NCBI GenBank assembly: GCA_938008535.1
Contig: CALLKF010000158.1
Location: 1-9,664 of the forward strand
DNA length: 9,664 bases
From: an uncultured Saprospirales bacterium
GTDB taxonomy: Bacteria; Bacteroidota; Bacteroidia; Chitinophagales; JADIYW01
Direction: 5' to 3'
Positions within the stretch are counted from its first letter, which is position 1. Each line of letters starts with the position of its first letter. Position numbers and translations under genes: made by a program. Shown here one piece after another: positions 1 through 6,516 of this stretch. The notes under the pieces are model-generated. The model did no database searches, was not told the origin of the DNA, and worked only from the letters and a program-made list of their open reading frames with translations.

Positions 1-57
1 TTGTCAAACAACACAAATTTATACTCATATAGATATAGATTTCTTAAAAAAACAACA

Positions 58-606
58 TCAAATATTACAAAATTCCCACTTAAAACCATAAGCTGTTTTA
101 TTTCCATATTTATTTTTAGCAACATTGGATATTAATGTGTTGCTAAATGAATTTTCTTTACTTGCAATATTTATAGATTCATATTGTTTTATAATTTCAC
201 CTGAAATAGTTTTTTGGACAATAGGTTTAGACTTTTTGTTTAATAACCCCTTCAGACCAACTACTACTCTACCTAATTCCCTAAAAGAATGTAATCCATT
301 TTCAGATGGAGTAACCCATTCTAAATTTTCCAATCTATTGTCTTTCTTAATTCCGTTAATATGATTTACTTGCGATTTATTTTCAGGATTTGCAATAAAT
401 GCAATCGCAACTAATCGGTGTATATGAGGGTATTTAAGGGAATTATTTTTACATAAACATACAAAACAATACCCATTTTCTTTTGTTTTAATAACTAAAG
501 TTCTGTCTTTTAAACACCTTGCAGAACCATTAATTCTTTTTATGTTTCCTAAGTTGCTTACTTGGTACAAACCCTCGTAACCAGTAATGTCTTTCCATAT
601 TTCCAT
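58..606 (-). CDS. NUMOD4/HNH free-standing homing endonuclease
   Basis: This 182-residue protein has three recognisable parts. Residues 3-24 (IWKDITGYEGLYQVSNLG) are a NUMOD4 motif. Residues 61-98 form an HNH_3-type nuclease core with His63, the NHING segment at 81-85 and the DNRLENLEW segment at 89-97. Residues 127-179 (from KPIVQKTISGEII to GFKWEF) resemble a NUMOD1 DNA-binding helix-turn-helix. This order is typical of mobile HNH homing endonucleases, which nick or cut DNA at a target site and spread into lineages lacking them. The key His and Asn residues are present, so the enzyme looks intact. The gene lies 50 bp beyond the fiber gene on the same strand, with no visible intron around it, so it is probably a free-standing intruder in the late region. 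A -7-like box (TATTTTTG on the minus strand, 618-625) lies 11 bp before the ATG, but the gap is so AT-rich that this is weak evidence of a separate promoter. Confidence 0.93.
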   Translation of the reverse strand: MEIWKDITGYEGLYQVSNLGNIKRINGSARCLKDRTLVIKTKENGYCFVCLCKNNSLKYPHIHRLVAIAFIANPENKSQVNHINGIKKDNRLENLEWVTPSENGLHSFRELGRVVVGLKGLLNKKSKPIVQKTISGEIIKQYESINIASKENSFSNTLISNVAKNKYGNKTAYGFKWEFCNI

Positions 607-656
607 ATATAAATATACAAAAATAATGGTAAAAAAATAGAGAAAAATAAAATAAT

Positions 657-1871
657 CTACGGTTTACACCTAACCGTTACACTACCAGTCGTTTTATACA
701 AGCCACCACTAGGAAATGCTGTGTCGGCTACTGCTGCTGCATCATTTGCATAAATAGGTAAATTTGGTGCTACAATGATAGCTGAATTAAGCCAAACTCG
801 ATCCGTTTCTCCTTCTTGGTATATAGCATAACGTACTGTTGGAACAATCCAACTACTTGGAATTCCATTTACTTGTGTTAAGTCTGAAATAGCCAAAGAA
901 ACATATCGGTAAACAGTATAAGGAACCGAATTTGCACCTTTGTAGATAGGATTTAATGTAAGGTTTCTCATTGATGTAATATGTCCACCTGTTGAACTTT
1001 GTCCATCATAAGTTAGATCCAAATTAGCAACGTCACCATAACCGATTATACTTGTATCACCTGTTTTTAGGATTATAGCAGAATTACTCATCGTTAATTT
1101 ATGTTTTACATCGTGTCCATGTAAAGCGTTTTGTAATGTAATTAAATTAAACGTTCCGTTGCTTACAGTACTAGTTTTATTGGCACTTAATCCTGTTGAA
1201 AATGTAGAAAAATCTGAATTTTGAGTATAGTTTTTTATCTGACTTAACTCAAATAAATTATGGTATGTTGTTGGGTCGTTCTGTGTTAACCGAAAAATAT
1301 ACGAGTTCATATTAAACTCTTTGTTTCCTGTAATAGTAGTATTCTCGGTAAATGTTCCGCCTAATTTTAATGGCTTATAAGATTGTCCATTGCCAGATAT
1401 TCCGTTTAGTGCAGTAACAGCCACCGAATCATCCATTACTTTTAAATTAAACGTGTTTACACGCGTTATTGGATTTGTAGCTATTGAAATACGAACTGAT
1501 GAATCACTACTAATAACAGATGTATTATAAAATTGCCCTAATGCATCAACTATGCTATCTATTCTATTTTGAATACTATCTATTTGTGCAAACGCTGAAC
1601 TATCATTTACTTTTAATGAGTCTATGGTAGTTTTTAATTGGCATAACCTATTATTTATTCCTTGCAGGTGTCCATTTAATGTATTTGCTGTTGGTGTGTA
1701 ACAAGTCGGTTTAATACCATCATAGTATTTGACTTCTGATGTATAGCCATTAAACTTTACACTTGGACTTGCACCTGCTCCTGGTGCAGTAATACCATTT
1801 GGACAATTTAAACATTGTGCGCTTATGGCAGTAGTGTATATAAAAGCTAAAATAAATAATAATCGTTTCAT
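657..1871 (-). CDS. Putative phage fiber/adhesin with N-terminal signal peptide
   Basis: This is a 404-residue protein. Residues 1-18 look like a Sec signal peptide: MKR, a hydrophobic core (LLFILAFIYTTA), then ISAQ. Cleavage is likely near Ala18/Gln19. Cys20 could suggest a lipobox, but the preceding residues (SAQ) fit one poorly. A CLNCPNG segment follows (Cys20, Cys23). Residues ~66-112 are a probable coiled coil (LQGINNRL, QIDSIQNRIDSIVDAL). The rest is Thr/Ser/Asn-rich, predicted beta-rich sequence, as in fiber shafts. The C-terminus (IYANDAAAVADTAFPSGGLYKTTG, split here as IYANDAAAVADTAF and PSGGLYKTTG, residues 373-396) resembles the tip segment of many phage fibers, 'YaNdaaA...GlyrtttG'. 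The fiber role is inferred from this and from its place at the end of the structural cluster. A signal peptide is odd for a virion protein assembled in the cytoplasm. A secreted phage or lysogenic-conversion surface protein is the alternative. The start lies 5 bp after the upstream stop codon. Confidence 0.7.
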   Translation of the reverse strand: MKRLLFILAFIYTTAISAQCLNCPNGITAPGAGASPSVKFNGYTSEVKYYDGIKPTCYTPTANTLNGHLQGINNRLCQLKTTIDSLKVNDSSAFAQIDSIQNRIDSIVDALGQFYNTSVISSDSSVRISIATNPITRVNTFNLKVMDDSVAVTALNGISGNGQSYKPLKLGGTFTENTTITGNKEFNMNSYIFRLTQNDPTTYHNLFELSQIKNYTQNSDFSTFSTGLSANKTSTVSNGTFNLITLQNALHGHDVKHKLTMSNSAIILKTGDTSIIGYGDVANLDLTYDGQSSTGGHITSMRNLTLNPIYKGANSVPYTVYRYVSLAISDLTQVNGIPSSWIVPTVRYAIYQEGETDRVWLNSAIIVAPNLPIYANDAAAVADTAFPSGGLYKTTGSVTVRCKP

Positions 1872-1876
1872 AGTTT

Positions 1877-2140
1877 CTAATTTGGAATAGTTAAGTCTAT
1901 TTTTAAATCAATCAAGCATTGTAACCTATTGTACAAGTTGGTTACATCTTGTTCATCCAATATTCCTTCTGCTTGTAAAGTGGATATTTCCAATAATCTA
2001 ACTTTTGCCATTCTATCACGCAAACATTGTTGTTTGCCAGCGCAAAAGTTATTTAAACATTTAACTGAATCGGCATAAAATCTATGCACCCATTCGAGAA
2101 TAACTTCTCTTTGTTGTTGTATAGTAGGTTGTGTTCCCAT
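1877..2140 (-). CDS. Small cysteine-containing hypothetical phage protein
   Basis: I do not recognise this 87-residue protein. It is predicted to be almost entirely helical, with four cysteines (Cys28, Cys33, Cys39, Cys75). Cys28, Cys33 and Cys39 fall in a short stretch (KCLNNFCAGKQQC) that could bind a metal or form disulfides. The gene starts 1 bp after the upstream stop and ends 5 bp before the signal-peptide fiber gene, so the three genes are almost certainly translated from one message. A role as a chaperone or connector for the neighbouring fiber is possible but is inferred from position alone. Confidence 0.75.
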   Translation of the reverse strand: MGTQPTIQQQREVILEWVHRFYADSVKCLNNFCAGKQQCLRDRMAKVRLLEISTLQAEGILDEQDVTNLYNRLQCLIDLKIDLTIPN

Positions 2141-2141
2141 T

Positions 2142-2672
2142 TTATCCGCAGCATCCTTTATTTGCTAAAGCACATTCTTTATTTAATCGCTCAATTGCTT
2201 TGTCTGCACTCAACATATCGTTTTGTGCAACCAAATCTTTTATACCTTCAAATTGAGCCGACATACAGTATAATTGTTCAATGTTTTCTTTGTTTTCACA
2301 ACCACATCTACAATTAAACGTCTTTTTAGTAAAGTTCGCCTTGCAGATACAGAACCTTTCAGTAACAAGTTCATCTTTTACCAATTGGTCAGGTTCGGCA
2401 ACTGGTGGTGGCGCATCTTCTGCAGGTGTAACCGACATAGTTATTTTATACCAACCATCATGCGGTGTAGTTACAAGTATCTGTTCTACTATTGCAGCAT
2501 CATAGTTAGGTGTAATGTCAGATGGCGGATCGGTACGCATATCTTCTACTAAAAAATTAATAAAAACATTGGCGCGCAAAGCATTAGAACCACCATAAAC
2601 AGTAGTATCTTCAATTAAGATATTTTCACCACCATTTAAAACAGCGATAGTATTAGTTAACGTTAATGCCAT
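2142..2672 (-). CDS. Cys-rich two-part hypothetical virion-associated protein
   Basis: This 176-residue protein has two parts. Residues 1-83 are predicted beta-rich (MALTLTNTIAVLNGGENILI, then DGWYKITMSV at 72-81) and resemble small beta-sandwich virion proteins. A Pro-rich linker (DAPPPVAEPD, 86-95) leads to a helical, Cys-rich tail with Cys108, Cys110, Cys121, Cys123, Cys125, Cys136, Cys167, Cys174 and Cys175. The CxC-N10-CxCxC arrangement at 108-125 could be a small zinc or metal knuckle, or a disulfide knot. I cannot assign it to a family. Its ATG lies inside the end of the upstream gene (20-bp overlap), which suggests translational coupling. Baseplate or head-tail connector is a guess from position. 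Confidence 0.78.
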   Translation of the reverse strand: MALTLTNTIAVLNGGENILIEDTTVYGGSNALRANVFINFLVEDMRTDPPSDITPNYDAAIVEQILVTTPHDGWYKITMSVTPAEDAPPPVAEPDQLVKDELVTERFCICKANFTKKTFNCRCGCENKENIEQLYCMSAQFEGIKDLVAQNDMLSADKAIERLNKECALANKGCCG

Positions 2673-2925
2673 TTGTTTTTATTAAAAATTCTAGTTGATT
2701 ATTGGGTAACCTAAACACATCAATCAGTTTGTCCTTTTTGCCAGCTTTGTAAACCTTTAATAATTTACGTTCTGAATGAGCAAACAGTTTGATATTATCT
2801 TTTTTAAACTTAATCTCACAACAACAAGCACCTGTAAATTCCCAGCCATCCGCAATTGGGTTGAAAGGCAACGTTTCATTAAATAATTCGTCGTTCTTTT
2901 TTTTTATGGCTGTGAATGTTGACAT
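2653..2925 (-). CDS. Small hypothetical protein in the virion operon
   Basis: This unrecognised 90-residue protein is basic, and its middle and C-terminal half is predicted to be beta-rich (GWEFTG, CCCEIKF, IKLFAH, LLKVYKAG, DVFRLPNNQLEFLI). It contains an unusual Cys34-Cys35-Cys36 triplet. Its ATG shares one base with the TAA stop of the upstream gene (TAATG), and its 3' end overlaps the next gene by 20 bp, so all three are likely co-translated. The sequence gives no firm function. A small head-completion or neck protein would fit the position. Confidence 0.75.
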   Translation of the reverse strand: MSTFTAIKKKNDELFNETLPFNPIADGWEFTGACCCEIKFKKDNIKLFAHSERKLLKVYKAGKKDKLIDVFRLPNNQLEFLIKTNGINVN

Positions 2926-3680
2926 TATGATTTGCTTAACTTGTCTTTAATAAGAGATAAAAGATTGTTTTTTCCTTGTTTTGTTGTGTCCATTAAGTTT
3001 GTGACAGCAGCATTAAAGTCATTTCCAACTACTTCATCTTCAAATAAGATTGAACCAGCTTTTACAGTCACTACTTTTTTAAGTACAGCACGTTTTAAGA
3101 ACGCACTTAAAATAGTTTCTTCTTTCAAATCTGCAGTATAAAATTTGTTCTTTTTTAATGGCTCTTTGAAATAAGACAAGAACTGGTCTGGCTTGTTGTC
3201 TTTAAGTGAGAATAATCTCGAATTAGCATCATCTTTTGGATAACCTAAAATAACTGCCAAATCTTCAATTGCTTCATCACTCATGTTGATATAAATAGAA
3301 TCTACAATTTTGCGTTTTTCAATTTCTGTTTTTTTAGCTTCTTGTTCCTTAGAAATATCTTTAAATATTACTTTCGGATTTTTGCATTTTTTTAAAGTAG
3401 AATCTACCAACTCGTGATAGCATAATCCTTCAATAAATGCTGTTTCGTCTGCTGGTACGCGTAAAATACGAGAACCTGCCTTGTCAGAAAATTCTACTGC
3501 ACCTACTGGTGTTCCATCATTCCATCTAACTACCTTGTCAGATTTTTCAGGATCAGCTATGCCAGCTTTTTTTGCTTGCTCCGTTGTAGTAAACAACATA
3601 CGACCGTTTTTATCGCGTAAGTGTTTAGTTTTAAAGAAACCAGCTTGTAATTGAAATTCAACAAAATTTGCGTTTTCCAT
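2925..3680 (-). CDS. Hypothetical structural-region protein downstream of the capsid gene
   Basis: This is a 251-residue protein, taking the ATG at 3680 (MENANFVEFQ) as the start. The open frame extends upstream to an ATG at 3731, but that codon lies inside the terminator hairpin after the capsid gene. The ATG at 3680, by contrast, follows an A-rich leader (AATCAAAAAAAACATCAA) typical of Bacteroidota starts. The N-terminal ~95 residues are mixed alpha/beta (FFKTKHLRDKNGRMLF, VVRWNDGTPVGAVEF). Residues ~108-125 are highly charged (DISKEQEAKKTEIEKRK). The C-terminal half is helical and Lys-rich. I recognise no catalytic motif. As the first gene after the capsid terminator and the head of a tightly packed group, it may be a head-vertex or connector protein, but this is inference only. 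Confidence 0.75.
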   Translation of the reverse strand: MENANFVEFQLQAGFFKTKHLRDKNGRMLFTTTEQAKKAGIADPEKSDKVVRWNDGTPVGAVEFSDKAGSRILRVPADETAFIEGLCYHELVDSTLKKCKNPKVIFKDISKEQEAKKTEIEKRKIVDSIYINMSDEAIEDLAVILGYPKDDANSRLFSLKDNKPDQFLSYFKEPLKKNKFYTADLKEETILSAFLKRAVLKKVVTVKAGSILFEDEVVGNDFNAAVTNLMDTTKQGKNNLLSLIKDKLSKS

Positions 3681-3710
3681 TTGATGTTTTTTTTGATTAA
3701 GTATAAAAAT

Positions 3711-3742
3711 AATTTTGGGTTGTGTATTCACAACCCAAAATT
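3711..3742 (-). terminator. Hairpin terminator downstream of the capsid gene
   Basis: A perfect 14-bp inverted repeat (AATTTTGGGTTGTG at 3711-3724, its reverse complement at 3729-3742) encloses a 4-nt loop. It starts 12 bp beyond the capsid stop codon. In the minus-strand direction the stem is followed by ATTTTTATAC, a U-rich tract. In the plus direction it is followed by TTATTCAATT, so it may act weakly both ways. It probably ends, or partly attenuates, capsid transcription before the less-needed downstream genes. No strong promoter is visible between it and the gene starting at 3680, so read-through is likely needed. Confidence 0.8.
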
Positions 3743-3754
3743 TTATTCAATTTA

Positions 3755-5074
3755 TTAAACTAAGTAGTGAATACCATGAGAGTTTCTGTAAGTCAACTTC
3801 AAGATGTATGAAGATGAAAGAATCTCTGTAAAGCAACGTTTTTTCTGTGAAATTACAGCACCGTTCTTAGCAGAACCAATACCATCAATTTTAGATACAA
3901 AGTTGTTTTCAACGTTTCCATTGTACAATTTTCTGTACAATAAATCAATTCCACGACCTCTATCGTTTGTACCGATATTTATGTAAAGTGCCATTGTTTG
4001 CGTATCAGGTACACCAGCTAAATTAGCAACACCTGGTTCGTCAAACGCTGCACATGCCATAAAGTTGTAGATTGCTCCGTTAAATTTGTATTGAACTAAT
4101 TCTAAACCGAAAGAACCTTCTTTGTCAACTTTAAAGTAACGTGATTCAGAGTTTGAGTTAACAACGTATTGTTTCATTGCTTTTGTAGCAGCAGCCATGT
4201 ATTTGTAACCACAAAGTACCCAATATTCATTGTATGAATAATCAGCACCAGCGTAACGCATAGTTGCAGCAAAGTCGATAATATCATCTTCTGTTACAGC
4301 CAACGCATCTGAAATCACAGTTCCTTGTGCGAATACAGTTGGAACTAAACCTACACCAGATGTACCGTTTGTGATAGCAGTAGTGTTACCGTTACCCCAA
4401 AGGATATTACCTTGTTTCAAACCGTTGTGTTCGTCACGTTTTAATACTTGGTTTTTGTTGTACCAATAGCCACCTTCAATCCAAACATTGTCGCTTGTTT
4501 CATCTACACAGTAATCTGCAGTAGTTTCTTGAATTGTTTGGATAGCAGATACTTTTGTTGGCGTAAAGTAACGACCTGCTGGTGCATCGCTACATTTTGC
4601 AACAAAAGAACCTGAAAGGTACAATGTTCCGTTTGTAGTAACATCACTATTTTCGATAGTCGAACCATCTAATGTTTCAACTGTAATTGTTTGTGGACTT
4701 GTACTTGGAACCGCAGTTACTTGTACTTGTAATCCAGATGGTAATGAGATAACATCTGATGGAATAAAGAAACGTTCTGTTTCATTTAAAACGATGTCCG
4801 CTGTATTGGTAGTGATGGTTGCAGATGCAATTGTTTGGTTTTTCTTCCAATAGCCAATCTCTGTCCAATAGATTGTGTCATTTGTGTACGTTCCGCCTGA
4901 ACCAATTTTATTCAATACGTCAGTAACCATGTAACGTTTACAAAGTTCTTTCAGAATGGGATCCCACTCTGGTTTGATAATGTCTTGACTGAAAATATTG
5001 CTTTCGTCAAAGAAACCGACAGCAGTTTTTACCGATGCTGGTTGTTTAGGGTTTGGGATATTAATATCTGCCAT
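3755..5074 (-). CDS. Putative major capsid protein (HK97-like fold suspected)
   Basis: This is a 439-residue protein. The evidence is overall architecture, gene order and length. The N-terminal arm (residues 1-60) contains FDESNIFSQDIIKPEWDPIL. Residues ~82-160 are Thr/Val/Ile-rich predicted beta strands with a GLQVQVTAV strand and TITVETL, and look like an inserted beta domain. The core then resumes (GRYFTPTKVSAIQTIQET, 167-184). Residues 199-230 contain the WIEGGYW, LKRDEHNGLKQGNILWGNGN stretch. Residues 262-300 form a long helix region (DIIDFAATMRYAG to KYMAAATKAM) like the spine or A-domain helices of HK97-type capsids. It lies directly after an acidic scaffold-like gene, the classic scaffold-then-capsid order, and has its own terminator 12 bp downstream, which suits a highly expressed protein. 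The ATG at 5074 follows an A-rich leader. The fold itself cannot be proven from sequence reading. Confidence 0.8.
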   Translation of the reverse strand: MADINIPNPKQPASVKTAVGFFDESNIFSQDIIKPEWDPILKELCKRYMVTDVLNKIGSGGTYTNDTIYWTEIGYWKKNQTIASATITTNTADIVLNETERFFIPSDVISLPSGLQVQVTAVPSTSPQTITVETLDGSTIENSDVTTNGTLYLSGSFVAKCSDAPAGRYFTPTKVSAIQTIQETTADYCVDETSDNVWIEGGYWYNKNQVLKRDEHNGLKQGNILWGNGNTTAITNGTSGVGLVPTVFAQGTVISDALAVTEDDIIDFAATMRYAGADYSYNEYWVLCGYKYMAAATKAMKQYVVNSNSESRYFKVDKEGSFGLELVQYKFNGAIYNFMACAAFDEPGVANLAGVPDTQTMALYINIGTNDRGRGIDLLYRKLYNGNVENNFVSKIDGIGSAKNGAVISQKKRCFTEILSSSYILKLTYRNSHGIHYLV

Positions 5075-5102
5075 TGTTTAAATTTTTAATGTTGTTTTTA
5101 AA

Positions 5103-6152
5103 TTAATTGTAATGCTCTTGCTCCTTTGCTTTCTTAATTCCTTCAAGTATTACTTTTGCTACACTTTTTTCGTTATTGCTACTAGCAGACGATAAAGCTG
5201 CTTCGTGCGTAGGAATATTATGCAGGTTGTTAAAAACCTTTTTCCCACCATTTGTTTCCGCTTGGTTTACTTTGGTTTTTAGTTCGGAAGCTAGTCGTGG
5301 TCTGCTTAATAATCTTTGTGCATTTTCTACCCACTCTTTAGTCGGTAGTCCATTTTTGTCCAAAGGAAAATGTTTCCTTAAAAAATCATTAGGGTTAGAT
5401 AGGTTTGTTGCAAGCATTTTTTTGTCGCTTTCATTCACCTGAATAGAGTCGACTGCTTTTAATTCACCTATATACGACTGAACTTTCTGATTGAACTGTT
5501 GAGTTCTTAATTCCACGCTTTTTACCATTTCAACCTCCTGTTGAATTGATTGTTGTAACGATTCATTTAACTCGCCTATCCAATTATTTTTTATTTTATT
5601 ACCTTCGATTTTTAAATCAATGGCATTTTTAGTTGATAAATATTCTTCAATTTCTTCATCTTCTAAACCATGCGTAGCTTTTAAATCATACTTAACTGCT
5701 TCAATTGGATCGTATGCTTTTAATTGCTCAATGTTATTTTTTATGGTTGTTTGTGCATGTTTAGTATCTAAAAAGTTCTTTTCGTCAGAACCACCATTTT
5801 TCAAATAATCATTTAATGCTTTTACTGTATCGTTAGCAAATACGCTTTCTGATGCCTGTTTAATTGTTTCAATATACTTTTTGGCATCTTCCTTAGTTTT
5901 TACTTCTTCGCCAAATATTTCAGTATAATCTACTGTTGGCGTGTCCATTACTGGTGTATCTTCTAAAAAAACAATATCTTCTTCTTTCTTTTCTTCTAAT
6001 GTAAGTTGTTCTATTTTCTGTTCATCCGTTTCTTCACTTTGTTGTCCAACCTCTTGCGTAGTTTCTGCTTCTTGTTGCTCAACTTCTTGCTCAACTTGTT
6101 CTACCGCAGGAATTGGGTACTCTACTCCTTCATTTTCAATAAAATTTTCCAT
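5103..6152 (-). CDS. Putative capsid scaffolding protein (acidic, coiled-coil)
   Basis: This is a 349-residue protein. Residues 1-70 are extremely acidic and Gln/Glu-rich (VEQVEQEVEQQEAETTQEVG). Long helical segments follow at 84-115, 134-175 and 190-235, with heptad-like patterns. The C-terminus is short and basic (VAKVILEGIKKAKEQEHYN, 331-349). Acidic N-terminus, helical middle and basic C-terminal capsid-binding tail is the usual build of phage scaffolding proteins. These line the inside of the procapsid and leave before or during packaging. Its place 28 bp upstream of the likely capsid gene supports this. No protease motif is visible in it, and no separate prohead protease gene is seen in the window. 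It starts 2 bp after the stop of the small gene before it, behind an A-rich leader (TTAAAAAATAAGT). Confidence 0.7.
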   Translation of the reverse strand: MENFIENEGVEYPIPAVEQVEQEVEQQEAETTQEVGQQSEETDEQKIEQLTLEEKKEEDIVFLEDTPVMDTPTVDYTEIFGEEVKTKEDAKKYIETIKQASESVFANDTVKALNDYLKNGGSDEKNFLDTKHAQTTIKNNIEQLKAYDPIEAVKYDLKATHGLEDEEIEEYLSTKNAIDLKIEGNKIKNNWIGELNESLQQSIQQEVEMVKSVELRTQQFNQKVQSYIGELKAVDSIQVNESDKKMLATNLSNPNDFLRKHFPLDKNGLPTKEWVENAQRLLSRPRLASELKTKVNQAETNGGKKVFNNLHNIPTHEAALSSASSNNEKSVAKVILEGIKKAKEQEHYN

Positions 6153-6154
6153 AC

Positions 6155-6469
6155 TTATTTTTTAATTATTTTGTTTAATTTCTTTACAATCTGTGCTTGT
6201 CGTTTTTCTTCTGCTTTGTATTCATTAGAAAATACTTTGTCCGATTCTCTTATTTCATTCACTTGTTTAGAAAACCTATTTAATTCCAATTTCACCTCAT
6301 TAAAATATACCGTTCCATCATTACCTCGCCTACCTTCATTTAAAACAATAGATGGTTGCGATTCGGTATTTTTCAATTCAATAGGTTCTCTTGATATTTG
6401 CTCGGTGTCAAAAGATGCAATACCATCTGACATTAAACTTGCAAATAATTCTATATCCTTGTCGTTCAT
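6155..6469 (-). CDS. Small charged hypothetical protein, first gene of the scaffold-capsid unit
   Basis: I do not recognise this 104-residue protein. The N-terminal ~20 residues are helical and acidic (DKDIELFASLMSDGI), the middle is loop-like, and residues 60-104 form a very charged, probably coiled-coil helix that ends strongly basic (KRQAQIVKKLNKIIKK). It is separated by 2 bp from the scaffold-like gene and sits at the head of a transcription unit with its own promoter-like element, so it may be a small head-assembly factor or decoration protein. That role is inferred from position only. Confidence 0.75.
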   Translation of the reverse strand: MNDKDIELFASLMSDGIASFDTEQISREPIELKNTESQPSIVLNEGRRGNDGTVYFNEVKLELNRFSKQVNEIRESDKVFSNEYKAEEKRQAQIVKKLNKIIKK

Positions 6470-6474
6470 CTACA

Positions 6475-6516
6475 CAAACTTATATTTTTGATTTTATACC
6501 TAAAATTCACCTAATA
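6475..6516 (-). promoter_or_regulatory. Promoter-like element P2: TTAGGT direct repeat plus -7 box
   Basis: Read on the minus strand, the 19-mer TATTAGGTGAATTTTAGGT (6516-6498) contains two TTAGGT boxes with an 11-bp period. Fifteen bases later comes TAAGTTTG (6482-6475), a perfect TAnnTTTG -7 box of the Bacteroidota sigma factor. The ATG of the small gene at 6469 follows after 5 bp. The 19-mer matches 17 of 19 bases of the copy upstream of 8838, with the same 15-bp spacing. A third TTAGGT lies further upstream (6537-6532) inside the end of the preceding gene. It probably drives the small gene, scaffold and capsid. Its end overlaps the stop codon of the preceding gene. Confidence 0.65.

Noticed and set aside
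1..28. A possible start of a further minus-strand gene (ATG at 28) running off the left edge
   Set aside because: Only nine codons are visible and there is no supporting motif. The 57 bases after the endonuclease gene show no clear hairpin or other feature.
607..656. A terminator or promoter between the fiber and the endonuclease genes
   Set aside because: No hairpin is present. The one TAnnTTTG match (618-625) lies in near-pure A/T sequence and has no upstream TTTG, so it is only mentioned in the endonuclease entry.
3681..3731. N-terminal extension of the gene at 2925-3680 to the ATG at 3731
   Set aside because: That ATG lies inside the perfect terminator hairpin, and the extra residues look like translated non-coding sequence. 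The ATG at 3680 has a proper A-rich leader.
6006..6491. A 161-codon plus-strand open frame opposite the scaffold-like gene
   Set aside because: It is Phe/Ser/Leu-rich, as expected from the antisense of an acidic, Lys/Glu-rich gene, and it crosses the whole of the small gene and the promoter-like element on the other strand.
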